Positions 10,905 through 24,900 are shown, counted from the first letter of the stretch. The stretch: 64,000 bases of DNA from Baylisascaris procyonis (GCA_037389465.1 JAZARR010000134.1:310001-374000), one strand, 5' to 3'. Program-made: numbers and translations. The notes: generated by a model from the letters alone, not told the origin.

Positions 10905-13900
10905 CATACGAAGTATTGGGTGATGAGAAGAAACGACGAAGCTATGACATGGGTGGGCCATCTTTCCAGCAGCAGGCCAGTGACTTCGATTTCGACAAAT
11001 TCTACAGGGACTTCGAAGAAAGTTAGTTTTCATTTTTTCTCCTTTCAGCATTACAAAGAAGTGTTGAGGGTACAAGTCTGGCCAAATGCTTTGGCTACTT
11101 ATCGTTCGAGAATCTAAAAAACTGCTCTGATTAAGCCTTGATACAAATGGCTCGTAGAAGCCGCTTTTACGAGAAATGCATGAGTGACCAACTTTTTTCA
11201 GAAATTTCGCAGGGGAAGCCGCAAAACATGCGTGCCTTATTTATTATTACGTCTATACAGTTGAATGAAAAGGTATTCTTTTGCTTCTGCGGCATTTACA
11301 CTAACGGTTGATTCATTTCTGCAAGTTTCGCGAAGCCGATGTATCGCATCATCTCCAGATTTTTGTTTTGGTACTTGCCTCCAATACTGCGACGAGGGAG
11401 AGCGCATCAAAGAAAATGGCGCAGTATGCGCTTTGTGCAGATTTTACCAAGGATCTATTGTGGTGGCACCAATTTGCGAGTTTCATGTGTAAGTCCATCC
11501 GATGACTGCAGCAAACGGGTCCAAGAAGCTTGGGAACAACATTCGATAATTACAAATTGCATTTTACGATAATTTTCGAAATCAAATTTTGTCACGTGGT
11601 TCATGAGTTATAAGCACCTGAAAATTATACAAACAAGAAGTTGGGTATAGGAGGGCACAAGTGGGAATGTTGTCAAGGAGACGCGCAGTATATACTTTCG
11701 CTAATTAAAGCCCGGTTGCATCAAGAATTTAAAAAAAACAATGAAGGGATGCCTTACTGAAATTCCGTTCTTGAGTGTATTCAGCTGATGACGGGAAAAA
11801 ATTTTTCGGATGAATATAGTATACGTTCAGGTAAGATATATGCAAACTTGCTTGCTGGAACGCAGAATCAGCTCTTGAAACGGTTTATTTTAAGATAAGG
11901 GATATTGTGGGAGAAAAAAATATATTTGAGCGTTTCGACATTGATCGATTCAACATAAACGAAATAACTTTGGAATTGTGATTATGACACATGGAGGGTT
12001 TTACATTCCGAAAATGGCATTATTTCCTCAACGTAGATAAGGGGAGAGAGGATGAAAGCCTGTTACCCTTTCTCTTCGAGTTTTGGAAGATATTACAGGG
12101 CACTCTTCAAGCCCTTCGCCGACCTAATGCTTCTCTTTGTGCCAGTCTGCGTTTACATATTGATAACTCAGAGGCAACATGACCACTTGAAACGAAATCA
12201 AAGGGAGGAGGTGTCCCGTCAGTGCACGTTATATCCGCTAAGTTTCACAACCTCGAGTTCACTGATTTGAAAGCTAGAAGAGCTGAATAAATTCGCACAC
12301 ACATATATAACACCTCCATCCTGCATGGATTTTGCACTGATTTGTTCAGTTGATCGCTTGCAAGGGTTTTGAACCCCGTTTTATCTCCTCCACCCTTGAT
12401 TTGCCTCTGGGGATCCGCATGTCCTTTCTCTTTTGATGCTCGACCAAATACTTTGTAGCCTGGCAACAAGTCAGGAGGTTAAGATTTTATCAGTATTTGA
12501 AAAATCAACAGTAATAACGGCGCAGGGGTAGCACAACGGCAGAGGGGGAGGATTCGCCGCTTCGAAAGAGCCTTGGCATGAGTAGTGCCTCCAGCACTAG
12601 TCATTCCTCATATCCGAGCCGGTTCGTGCCGATCCTCGCGAAGACGTAGACAGCTAGGAGCACACTGATTGCCTGTAAGCAAACATGCTCTCCTTTTATA
12701 TGCACCATCCCCTGCCCTATGGCATTTGTAGAGAGTATGCCGTGTTTTGTGGTCATTACTTTTCTTGCTGTCCACAAGATCTACAATTTGGTGATCACCC
12801 GTTACACGCTTTTATGCAAAAGCTTGTCATTAGCCATTGTGTCATTTTATTCTAAGTGGTTGTCGGCGCTATCGATCTTCTTGGCAAAATCATAAGAAGC
12901 ACCTATCTTTTGAGCCTTTTTGCCTTCTAGTTCTACCACTACTTACCGGGCCAAGCATTCGCCTCCATGATTACTCTACAAACGTAAAATTTGCATGATT
13001 CCATGGCATCTTCTGTAAAAAAATTTGAAGGAATGCACAGAGATATAAAGAGTTGTTTCCTCATTGGAATATTTCCTTGTTTTGATTGTGATTTTCCACG
13101 ATCATAGCGATACTTAGAACGGTCGTAATTGATTAGCTTAAATTTAGAACATTCATATAAGACATGTAAATGATTAAAAGCAACGCATTTGGCCTTTACT
13201 TTCGATGTATAGATAGGTGTTGTCATGTTCTGAAGAGTCCAATATGGAATCGTTATCTGAAAAGGAAGAAGCTTCAGTGGACGCATTCATCTACTACTGC
13301 GAAAACGGGCTCAATTTTTTATTGGTTTATGTATGAAGATGCATGGGAGTGCCCATATGAGCGCTCATCAGAAGGCAACGGGCGGTCTATTCCATGATCT
13401 TTGGGAAGGATTCGACTTCGGGTTCGGCGGTACCGATATATTCGGTAGTTTCGGCGATTTCGGTGCTTCGATTGAAGATCACATCCACACAGAACCGGCG
13501 TCTACGTACCAAAAGAGCTACAACCAAGGCGGTTGGTGTCTTGCGGAACTGTGTATTGTTGAGCATAAAAACTATAGAGAGGAAGGAGAAATCCGTAAGG
13601 CCAATCAAAATCCAAAAAGGCTATGGATCAACAAGAGCCAGCGTCCATCCATCTCAGACCGTCTCATAACTTCGTGAAACGCATAATACAAGTAGAAGAC
13701 GCATATGAATAGTGGAAAAATTCCGAGTTCCCATTTAGTATTTGACAAAGTTTGAAGTGCGGAACGAGAACGAGAAAATTAAAGAAGCATCTTTTGGAGG
13801 TCTTCATTGTGTTCTTGAGCTCTTTTACGTAAGCTTAACCACTTAAGCTAATCGCTAATCAAAAGCTAGAGAGAAATTTCCTTATACTATGGCCAAGCAA

Positions 13901-14225
13901 AGTTCCATAACTAAACCATGGCTTCGACAGAGTAAAGAGAGATTCTCCATTTCATCTTGCACTCGTAGTCGCAATACTGTTTTTGGAACAACATATCAAC
14001 TAAGATGTTCATTGCCTTCATGGCTTATGCCTACATGTGCCATCCGTGGTTTAATTGAGGGAGAATCGGATACACTCTGAACATCTAATTATACAAAAAA
14101 GTCATGGAATTTATTTATAGTAAACGGTATTATCAGAGTGAGTAATTGCAGGTCAAAGATGTCGTACGGTAACGAAAACCATCGGAAATACAGTGACGAC
14201 GCATGTGGTATGCACAAGTGGATGA
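10905..14225 (+). CDS. DNAJB9/ERdj4-like Hsp40 co-chaperone, N-terminal J-domain exons not found
   Basis: Three exons fit: 10905-11021, 13339-13531 and 14152-14225 (stop TGA). The first gives the end of a J domain, AYEVLGDEKKRRSYD, then SDFDFDKFYRDFEE. The second is rich in Gly, Phe and Asp (FHDLWEGFDFGFGG). The last gives CRTVTKTIGNTVTTHVVC, matching the conserved C-terminal tail of ER-resident DNAJB9. Such proteins deliver misfolded clients to BiP in the ER lumen for degradation. The second and third exons join in phase (G|GT); the first ends in phase 1 while the second appears to begin in phase 0 behind a poor acceptor (ATGAAG), so a small exon is missing or the gene is damaged. No HPD motif or signal peptide is visible between the Rieske gene and 10905. 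It may be a 5'-truncated duplicate. Confidence 0.75.
12520..12690 (+). repeat. Possible tRNA-derived SINE-like fragment in the DNAJ intron
   Basis: GGTAGCACAACGGCAGAG resembles a pol III A box and GCTTCGAAAGAGCC loosely resembles a B box about 30 bases later. No cloverleaf can be drawn and no poly(A) tail or target duplication is seen. Confidence 0.2.
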
Positions 14226-16246
14226 ATGTTTTGTTCTAGCAGTTTGTAAATAGTGTTGATGATGTTATCGTGATCGAAAGCTTCTTCCCAATCAGCTTTT
14301 TTTCGCAACGCGTTTCAACCAAACGTGATAGTGGTTTCAATTCGGGTGTGTATTCTTTCCTTTTTTCGTTGAAAAGTGTCTTTATTGATGGATGGTGGGT
14401 TTGGTGGCGCCGCACAATGGTATGATTCATGCAAAGCTTTTGTACTTGATGTGCGGGTGAGCTACGCTGAAAAGGATTCCAGCAGCCATTTCATTCTAAG
14501 TAGATTGAACTTGCTTCTGATCGGTGGTGAGTAAAATACCCGAACAAATCCTAACCAGACCACCCCGAACCCAACTTTCTAAGCCTACCTCTTCTTTAGC
14601 TATTTCTGCTCTGAAGTTCATTTATCTCTCCGTGGAGGTCTACGAACTATACTTCATCTCTGCTTGCCATGTAGGAATGACTTCCTTTCTTTTTTAGTGC
14701 AAAATTTCCACCGGGCGTCAATGGGCATATTGTTTTGCTTTTTACTGCAGTCATAATTGAATCGTTGCCCTTTCTCACTGTTGATCTGCTTGTTTTCCAC
14801 TGTAAACCTGCGACTGTTGTTGAGAGCTGGAAGGAGAGGTGTGAAATATTTTTCAGTGCTGACATTTTCGGGATCAGATAGCTGTTGAAGCATTACAGCA
14901 AAAAGGGATTTTACTGTGAACAGTAGAGAGAGGGATGAAATAACGATTCTGTGGGTGAAGCCTCAACAACAGACAGGTTAATTTAGTTGTTGTGTTACGG
15001 GACCATGTCTTCGGGAGCATGGATATACTTCCCATAAATCCTCAACTCTTTCTAATAAATCACTGAGACCAGGCAATCTTTTAAGTTTCTCTCGAGTGCA
15101 GAATGAATTAATGCCTCTAGGGATTCTTCTGAGTAGTTCCGAACCCATAACCATGCCCATATCAAGCACGAACTTTAAGCACTTCTATCGTACTACTCTC
15201 TCGAAAACACGCAGCGATATCGTAACAATGACGGCAGTATTGCCTCACATTCTTCACCTCGAATGTTTATCATGAACTTTATGCTTGCTCTCAATAAGTA
15301 TTCATACCACCTTGCTCTTCAACTTCGTTTTTGGTTGCTAAAAAAAGGCGAATGACTTTTTCTCACTTCGTTAATTTATAAGTGCTCGTTTTTCTGTTCC
15401 AGATGTTTATCGATCATCTATGAGCTCGGATTGCCACATAGGAGTTCATTGTTTTGTCGGATGTGTTAAAGCTTTGAGGTAGTTTTTTTGCAAGAAATTC
15501 TGTTTTAGTTTCTTCTTTCTATGCAAAAAATTCTCAATTTCACAGCCTCACTTTCATTCGCGTCAATTTCTTTCACAGAAAAATTCTAAAACAAAAAAAG
15601 AATAAGATAATGGACATTGACCGAAAGGATAGTCTCATATCAGTGCCTGTAGGTTGATTTGAAAAGCAATCTCCAGAATATTATCGAAGCTGCATGCGGC
15701 CATTATTCACAAGTATGGATTAAATCTCCCAATGGCGAGGAACGAAGCCGAGTTTGATCAATAACCTTAAGGAGATGGATTAAGATTGGCCTTGTTGGGC
15801 GGCCAGCCCTAGGCCTAATTGGGCCCGGTTATGGCCATGACAAGAATCGACTGTTTCCGTGATTTTAATCAGGATCAGGTTTAGCCCTTGCCTCTTGTTT
15901 CCTCTTCGCCATTATAGTCCTAGAGCTGTCTGCTTATAAGATGGAAAGTGAAGCGAAGGAAAAGTCTACACTCCTTCTAAATGGGATTCGCCAACAAACA
16001 GGTATGTCGTCACACTTGTACTACGCCATGGTGCTGTATTTAGAAACCCTAGATTAATACACAATATCTTCCCAGTCATAAATTTAAGCACTCGGCTGTA
16101 GCCGTATATTCTTCTCTTCGCACCCGTTCATCCTTAATACTACTAAAAATTTAATTGGAATGCTTTTAGGACGGTAGAAGGAAACAGAATTACCGCTATC
16201 ACCGCTAGGCATTCAGTTAAGAAAAGTAAGGCTGCATATACAGTTG
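14226..16246. other. Unassigned DNA after the DNAJ gene
   Basis: Only short chance reading frames on both strands; no motif recognised. Confidence 0.4.
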
Positions 16247-16354
16247 TAAGGGAGATCAGCAAAGGCCAGATCAACTGCTTTCGTGCAGAGCAGGGGAAAG
16301 GACGATCACAGGACAGATCAAACTGCCTACGAGTGCCTTGACGATCGCAAGGTA
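16247..16354 (+). repeat. Left copy of an inverted repeat pair
   Basis: About 108 bp, roughly 88-90% identical to the reverse complement of 17894-18001 (shared core GGCCAGATCAACTGCTTTCG). Family unknown. Confidence 0.75.
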
Positions 16355-17893
16355 GAACAAACTGTCTCTTCCATAGGCCTCTTTCCAACGCCTTGGTCCC
16401 ATTGCTCGTTGAACACTCGATCTAGCAGGTGATGATCGAAGTCTCTTATGGGAACTTTCCTGGGCATGCAAGTACGGCAAGAATAGTCACCTCGTGTGTG
16501 TCGACCCTCTTATTGATCGGCTTTGCTCGTTGCATAGCTGTCATGGTCCTTCATGCCATCCGCCGTTCAGAACTGTAATGCAGAACATTGTTTGACCTGT
16601 TCTAGCTGTCCTTCCAGCTGATGTACTTTTTTCTGCAGGCCATCGCTTTACATCGACATTATTGTTTACTGCAATTCTGCCTTCTTCTATAGAAGATAAT
16701 TATTGTTTTTGCACAGAATTGAACATTCCTGCTCAAGGTGGAGGATGGGTGTGCATTCCATAAGATGTATTAATCTTTTTGCATCTTGTGTTGCTGTAAG
16801 TCGTGATAGTCTATCTGCGACAATCTATCCTCAATTTCCCCAAGGCTTGAAGCATTTAATTTGCTGCAAAGCTTACTGCACAACCTCATGACTCTTTTCA
16901 CCTCCTGAGTGGTAGGCTTAAATATCCAACTGATATCTGCATTCCTTGCATCTGAAAAAAAGAACTTTGCTCTTCCTCAAGCTGTTTATGTGCCGCAGAC
17001 ATGATTGCCCGGGCAGCTACTACTGCTGTCTTTGCATTGCTCATCCAACTTTCAATCGATCATAGCGACAAGCAAATTCTTAATTGGCGGCTTTCCTGCT
17101 CGCCTTGAGCTGTGATAAAACAGCGGTGCATGATTCGGTGCTAATTTCAGCCAACTCCTTTTCAAATGCACAACTGCTGCATAGTCTAAGTTAGTTACCC
17201 GTTCCTCATTCTCATGTGGTCGGCCATCGGCTTCCATATCCGCGGACTCATCCAATCTAGATGCCATTTCACGGTCAACAACGAAAGAGCGGTCATGTAC
17301 ACTAAACAAATTGTAAACTATTACGCACGAACGAAGATCAGCGAGTATACAACTGGCAGTGAGTCCGCAACTCACTCTAGTGTCAACCGTACTAAATAGT
17401 TAACGAGTACGCAGTCCGCAGTTAGCTCGCCGCATTCACTTAAGTGGTGTTCGAACATCCAGTTATTAGCCAGTACGCAACTCCCTCTTCAATGTTCTGA
17501 GCACGCAGCTCAGAATATACAGCAACTGTTACCCTGTCTTAAGTCGTCTGAGGCACATGTGAGGGTCGTTGGTTTCCTCATGAGACTTTTACCAGATACT
17601 GTGTGAAGCCGGGACAGTGGAGGGGATAAGATTTTATTCGACGCTAAAAACAAATCTGACACAAAACCGCACACAAATAGGGAAATCGAGGAAGAAGAAG
17701 GCTTACCCGACAGGGCCTCGCTATTATCCACAGATCCCCCTGCGCGATTCTGACATCGACGTCCACAGCACGCCGTCCCGGCGCTGCGCCCGCTGCTGCT
17801 CGAACCCGTGAGGACACCGAGAGTGACACTGGCTCTGCATGCAAATACACTGCCCTTTTATATGCCCCGAGCTTTGCCTCATTTGGTTCATTT
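16355..17893. other. Interior between the inverted repeats
   Basis: The minus strand has a 107-residue open frame at 17052-17375 and further broken stretches down to about 16.2 kb. They might be an old retroelement gag, but no diagnostic motif is present. Confidence 0.25.
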
Positions 17894-18001
17894 TACTTTG
17901 CGATCGTCAGGGCATTCGTAAACAGTTTGATCTGTCCTGTGATCGTCCTTCCCCTTGCTCCGCACGAAAGCAGTTGATCTGGCCTCTGCTTATCTCCCTT
18001 A
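17894..18001 (-). repeat. Right copy of the inverted repeat pair
   Basis: Inverted partner of 16247-16354. The arms sit about 1.5 kb apart and no target duplication was found outside them, so they may be two independent insertions of one repeat rather than the ends of one transposon. Confidence 0.7.
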
Positions 18002-18547
18002 CACAATGCGTACGAACGATCATAATAAATCGGAATAGGTATCAACCTCAAAGATGCATACATATGAACAATTTTGCTTATTTTAGCACCAGATGTGAAC
18101 ACCTCTGCTGCTGCACAAATTTTACAAAACGATAGAATGATGTTTGCGTGTCCTTTTTCCATACGGTAAATATGTCACTCGAATGTCGAATATGTTGCAA
18201 CACAAAAGCAGTTGAGTTGGCTAGCTATCTTCCAACATAACGGAATAAAAACAATACGAAATGCTCCTAGTTAGGATTGAATGCCCATTGGGGTTCCATT
18301 GACGTGATGTTCCACTTACATCGAGTTTTTGAGCCGTTATGGCATATGGCGTAGCTTATATTACTGCAAAACTCGCTTCGTCGTTTTGAGGAATTCATAC
18401 TAACAATACAACGATATGTCGGTGCTACGTGTGGCGAAACAAAAATCTAGCGTATTTATTCAAATTCATTCTAGTTCCCTTATGACACGTCAGGCGCAAT
18501 ATTATATCCAACTTTTCGTAACTTATCAGACTCATAATATCTATAAC

Positions 18548-18816
18548 TGTAGCAAAATGCGGCAAAATAAAGTGCGGCGGCAGCGAGGGGTACGCGGGGG
18601 GGGGGGGGGGTAGCTTCGCACTAAGGAAGAGAGAAAGACAAAGGCAAGAGATGACGAGTTAAATAGAGTTGTCTGGAATGACAACAAGAAGAGGAAACAT
18701 AGAATCTTCTCACAGCAGTGTGGCGATTCTATGTTTCCATTCCCATCAAATCTCCAGCGAAATCTTCTCAGTTATTTCGCTGGAATTTTGTTATGACTTT
18801 CGCACTTTACGCGACA
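18548..18816 (-). mobile_element. Solo LTR of the element A family, with target-site duplication
   Basis: Reverse complement of the element A LTR over its whole length: begins TGTCGCGTAAA and ends CA when read on the minus strand. It is flanked by the direct repeat ATAAC at 18543-18547 and 18817-18821, a 5-bp duplication as made by BEL/Pao integrases. The 14-bp hairpin stem (18693-18706 with 18725-18738) is perfectly kept. A poly-G run at about 18596-18610 corresponds to the poly-C in the element A LTR. This is the usual product of LTR-LTR recombination after insertion. Confidence 0.9.
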
Positions 18817-18821
18817 ATAAC

Positions 18822-21800
18822 TATCACGAAAAAATCAGACAAATGTTGTATAAAACGGTTATCATAAATGAAAGAAAGAAGAGAAGCAATTATTGAAATG
18901 TATCTTAGCAGCGTGAAAGCTATAAGAAAATAATCTGAGAAAAACTTCTCTACTTCTTCAATGTTGCTATTTATATATACCGACTTGTTTTTGTTAACTG
19001 TGCGATTGACGAAATGTAATATTTTAACAATGCTTGTAGCCAACACCTCAAGTGCTCTTCAAATAATATGATGCAAAGTTAAAAGGCTTACTACGATAGT
19101 ACATTTATTTGCAATGCACAGCAAAGAAAGCCTAAATAATGCAGTTATCGTCTTCTTTATATAACACTGTACAACTTTCTCAATAAAACGGTAATAGCGC
19201 TATAGCGAACAGACCCGGAGATGCAACAATTTGTTTCGTCGATTCGAGAAAACAGGGATCAACTAGCTGAGATTTATACACTTCTTACACATTTACAATG
19301 GTGCACATTTAAAAATCAAGGAAGAAAGCAAAAAAAAAAAGCGCAAAAGGAAGAAAGAACAGCGCTTACTTCTCATCCTGAAATATCACACAAATAAGGA
19401 CGAAAAGTAATATCCCACTTCATGGGGAGATTAATTCGCATCTATCAAGGTATAAGTAATGAGCGCCATCGCTCCCCTCATTAAATATATGAAACGAAGC
19501 GTCAACTCCACGGATAGGCATAGTAATTTTCATAGGTAAAACTGGATGAATTTTCGGGTAAGTCGCAAAGCAGTAGATATCATCTTTGATGAGAACGACG
19601 GCAGAATGCAAAGTAACAGAACATGAATACTACTGCTGGAACTTAAGTATTACTGCTTTCTGTTTTCTAAAAATAGCAACAGAAAGAGAAACACCTGCCG
19701 AAATAAAACGATTCAAGAGTTCAATCAATCCTAACTTTCCCTTCTTTTCGAAAAATCCTTATTAAACAGTGAGGAGGCTTTCCGCATCTAACTGTAACGA
19801 TGGGAAGAACTGCATTAGCGTCGGCATGTTCCCAGCGGGGTGCCCTTGATTATGAAACATGGGTCGCCCCTAAGGGTTCTTGGAAGATCCTTGAAAATTT
19901 TCGGATAGCCCTAATACTAAATGCGCCTCGAGAAAAAATGGAAAGCTCAGGGTCTTTTTCTATCTTAAAGCCCGAAAACCTCAAACATGAAACTGAAGTT
20001 GAACACCTCCGAGTGAAGTAATGTAAAGCTGCAGTATTTTATTGGCAAAGACAACTATTACTGCAGCCAAAATGCTCCTATAAGGTAAGAGAAAGCAAGA
20101 ACGAATTGCCATTTACTGCATGGGACAATGTTAAGTATTTTCAGGTCAGAATCACATGGCGGATTACTGCCTTCATTAGTCACCCTGTTCCATGCAACCG
20201 GCTGTCAAGAACGTTTGTCGAAAAATTCGCTTGGCAATATATTTCAATCCTAATGCTGTTGGGACGGTTAACTAGGACAGCTTCGGATTCTACATACTGA
20301 ATGCTTTTCGGTTACAATTTGGAGCAATTCAAGCTTTCGTTTCCGAAGTGTCTGAAACTGCCGGATATTATTTACAAGTTTAATGTTTACTGTGCTAATA
20401 GTGTAACGACCCTATTCCTTTTTCCTTACTCCTTTACTGCAGCCGCATGCTGCTGTTTTGCAGCCCTTCCCGTTGGTTTCTTATAACGACTTAATGGCTA
20501 AGTCGGAAATACAACGACAGCTGCAAATGGGCCTTTTGAAGGAGAGCGAAAAGTTTGTGTAACACCGTTGAGAAATATGATTTTCGTCCTGGAATTCCCA
20601 TGACTGCCCCATATTCCGGTACGATTCGAGGATTTTCAGACAGACCGGAAACTCTGAGGTCCTAAAGGTTTTTAGAAAAGCCATGAGCTCGAGGTGTCCT
20701 GATATACATGTCAACCCCGGGCTCGAAGCGCTGTCAGACGAAATTTCTACCCCGTTTAGTCCTGTACAAATAACGCATTGGGAAATGAAAACGCAAATGA
20801 TCCAGGCGAACAGACCAACGGAACCCGATTCGACCATGGCAATATGGTGGATACTACGGAAGGAACACTTCAGCTTAATTTAGCCTGTAATAACGCCAAC
20901 CAACAGTTTGCCAGCACAGATCGCCTGCGCATTCATGACTATCTGCACAAAGAGCAATAAATTAAACGACAGCCAATTGCTGAGTTCTCTGTACAGCGGG
21001 AGCACTGGAGCGAGTCGAACCTGCCGGTCGGATGGAACTGCGAGTGAGACCGAAGAATGAAGGTGGGCTGAGATTGGAGCTTGTGAATCGCCATCCTACA
21101 TGCCGCATGCAATGTGCGCATTCATGAATCGTCCATTTATACCTAAATATGTCAGCACTTCATAGTCTATTGCTCATACGAGTGTGTAATGCTAGAATTT
21201 TTATGGGAACAAGAAGGGACGGAAAGAACCGTTGCCGTTTTTCCTTTCAGTGTCAGATACATTTCATTTCCTGTTTTTGCGAGTTATCCAATATTTTTAG
21301 CTACTGCCGATCTACAAATGACTACATGGAATTCCCAACAAGGTGGAAAGTACTAGCATGAAATCTTTAAAAATACGAGCAAAAGTTTCCAAAGAGCTGT
21401 ATAAATTGTTATAATTATTTGGTAAAGTGCAATATATGAACACCTTAACGTCGAAAGGCAATTTCGAAATGATGGCCTTCATGCCGTTTTGCCGGTACTC
21501 ATTTCTCTTATGTGCTGTTGATACAGGACACAAAAGCGAACCAAAAGCGCTTCTAGTAGTTCCTGTTTGACTGCTTCTAGGCGATTGCACTTCGTTCAGT
21601 GTGCGAATAAATCCCATTTCGACCCACATTGCGGACCAAATGGTCAGGACGAGGGCAGCGGGAGTGAAGACGCTAATACATCTGCTATGCATCCTCCCTT
21701 CCACAACCGCTGAATGACTCACAATGATGCATAAATGACCCCGCGAGGCAAAGCACTGCTGACATAAACAAACCTCACAAAACTGTTTCATGGTCCATCA

Positions 21801-21998
21801 AGCAAAACCTAAAATCAGGCGTCAGAAAAGAGTTAATGAAATGAAAAAAATATTGCCGGTCGAATGGGAAATTGAGAGAGCTGATTCCGCCTCCGAATAG
21901 GTCAACGATTATGTCGAACACTTAACTCTCGAATCGAAACAACAAACGAGTACGGGAAATGTTAAAGGGAAAAGAGAAAAGAAAATACAACAACATAC
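18822..21998. other. Unassigned DNA; probable 3' side of the cereblon gene
   Basis: No secure gene. On the minus strand, 21.5-21.87 kb has fragments resembling the end of a CULT domain (for example FCEVC near 21.78 kb and GTTRSAF near 21.54 kb) but in different frames and without matching splice sites. Confidence 0.35.
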
Positions 21999-24900
21999 CC
22001 AGGAAACCATGAGTATTCCGATGACGGCTGTCCACGCGCAACTGTCGATGTGACTTCTGATACAGTGAACATATCGTGAACGTAGCCTCCTGCAAGAACA
22101 TACAAAAAGGCTGCATGAAGCCCATATTTGCCCCCAAATGATGAAAACACTTCCGATTCAAATGTCCAGCTTTATTTCACAGTAACACCAACGTTTATGC
22201 AAACGAGAATAGGATTGGAATCCACTGCTCCATAAAGAGGGATTCCCTCTTCCTCGTATTAGACCGATTCTATCTCCTTTACTATGAATATGGCTTTTTC
22301 GCATCGTTCAGCATTACCTTTTCTTCTCTCCCTTGAAATCAAATGAAAACGCAGGCAAATGGCAGCCTTCCATGCTCAGAAGGCATCCCCTACGACTATG
22401 TTCCCATTAAACAAACAATCTGCGCAAAACTTCACAAGATGCTAGGCAAGATCAACGTTCCACTTCGCCTTCGAAGGGAAACTGCAAAGTGCGGTAAATT
22501 TTCTCAAACGCTTAAAATCCCGTTAGGTGGGTTGGCGAAGGAAAATTCAATGTGGTGCTCACTTCATTATTTTATATACTAACAAAGTTAATATCATTTA
22601 TAAGGACACTCCTTCCTGAGCAAGTTCAGTCAAGTGTTCTTCCGGAAGTCGTGGACGAAACAACAGCCAATGGAAAAGCAACGGAGGTGAATGGGATAAG
22701 ACTTTTATTTCTACTGCCTTTTACTGTTCGTTTCTTCATACAAGAAGTGCACCTTTGGTTTGGATGGAGGATATTGCTGGTGCCGGGACGAAGAAGAACA
22801 CAAAAATGTTCAATCCGAATTAGCTTCTTTATAAATGTGCTCCTTCCCCTATCAATCTCATGTCTTCCGGCACCATTCCGCCATCAGCAACACTTCTCCT
22901 TCCTATCATATTTTGTAAAAAAAATCAAAATAAATACCAGGGTTTACGTAGAGAGCGCTATTTCCTTCTGTTGAAACATTTATCATATTCGACATGTTGC
23001 ATAACGTTGTCCCACATCCTCGGCACACAATAACATTGATCTGAAATACAATTTCAAAACGTTCCGCAGACCGAGTAATGCCTTCAGTGAGAGATGAATG
23101 CCTTCTTGTGATAATCATCTATACATGATGCAAATAAGAATTAATCGATGGGAATTAAACGGACTTGATTCAAATACAATGAGTCCAACTTGAGCATATA
23201 AGGTTTAACTGATTACCTTCGAGTAACTCATTACAGCAACCACAACATTTTGAAATTAAACTTCGGTTTATTCTAGAAAATGTGCCCCTTCTTTGCAACG
23301 AAGACACAGCTTAGCACAATGAAAGTTATTTAAATCTCTTCATTTTAGCACTCCGCTTCATATTGCACACACTTCAAAATGAGATCATTTATCTGATACA
23401 ATCATTCCGTTTAACACCATATCCACGCCAGATTTACCACTCTAACCTAGTGGTTTATCAGTCAATATGCCAGCCATTTGTTTCTACGCTCTGCCAGCCT
23501 TATTTCATATATCCGAAATATATCTATGTCACGTTTGCAAACGTTCATTTATACTGTTGACATAAAATCAGCAGTGGATTACTTTCACCTTTTGTCCCTA
23601 TCTTTTCCATCTTCACCCTCGCTTCAACAAATTTTCTCATGCTGCTATTGGTCTTCGAAATCTCCCTTCATCATCCATCAATCACAATCATACCCGTTTG
23701 ATGAGAGCACATTCTTGTGCTAGTCTCCGATCGGTGCATGGTTCATCAAGCAGCTCGAGTCTTGTCTCCATATCGATTGGGATATTTGCTGCCACCCAGT
23801 AACTAAATGCCGTCTTTCCCTTAAAATTGGTATTATTATCTTTCAATGATTACTTCCTGTGTGACAACAAGGGTTTTTTTTTAAATCTACCTGAGATCAG
23901 CAAGGATTTACATGGTAATATCTTTCAGATTTCGGGCTATTCCACTGATATCTTTTAGAGAAATTTAGGTTTCTGTATGGAAATTAGCTAACGGCTTTAT
24001 CAACGTTTTCAATGCAAACAATAAGTTCAATAGACACCACAATCTCATGAAAACGGCACAAAGAGGTGGCATCGAATGTTGCACACCAAAATTCTGCAGC
24101 ACGAAAGCAATTGTAGAAGTGATGTGAGAGGGAGAATAGAGAATGATGATGATGCGGTTAAGAATGGGAAAACGCACCAAATAGGCCGCGTAATATGTGC
24201 TTTTTACAAATGTGCTCTGTCACAGCAGTTGACTACGTCAACAAATAAGAAGGAAATGCACGTTACATATATAATAGCTTCATAAACGACTATATTGTGA
24301 AAATATTTGTTATACTGCAAAAAAAAATTGTTTCTTCCGTCTGACATAGTGCAAAGTGAATCTGTGTATGAGACTCTGACAGCAGTGTGTATTATGCTCC
24401 AATTATAGCTGAAATGCTCAAACAGAAAGAAATAGTCTTCAGTGATCTTCAGAAGCGCAATTATACGCGTTAAATTTCCGTTTTCGTCTTCTTAGTTCGC
24501 AAGATGAATGCAACGGCGGATAGACAGACATCCGCATACACACAAGTTCAAGTCACTTTGCAAGCACTTCCAAAAATGTAATCAATTCTCGCAGGATTTC
24601 ATTACGAGCAGCAAAGTTTGTGATACGTCGCAGTGGATGTCAAGAAGAGAGATGCGATAGTATGTCAACACGAAAGATGACGTTATCAACAGACATGCTG
24701 AACATTTCGATATCTCAGACAGCTTTCGTTTCGAAAATTACGTGCCAATACACTGGAATGTTTTTTTGGAGAATCCAGCCGTCAAGTATTCATAATAAAA
24801 CGGCAGAATTCTATATTTTCTGATGCTACACTCAAGATGTTTGCTTCTATGCCACCATCCATAACAATTTATCACCAAATATTGCTCCTATGCTACTTTG

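Noticed and set aside
20683..20730. CPDIHVNPGL, resembling a 2A-like D-x-E-x-NPGP motif at the start of a LINE ORF
   Set aside because: Two key positions differ (His for Glu, Leu for the final Pro) and no LINE domain follows.
22343..22974. Plus-strand three-exon model ending near 22817
   Set aside because: The phases can be made to fit, but two of three acceptors are poor, the product is unrecognised, and it lies antisense within a cereblon intron.
24600..24740. Minus-strand similarity to the cereblon helical bundle (VDNVIFRVDIL)
   Set aside because: Stops lie close on both sides and no splice sites fit.
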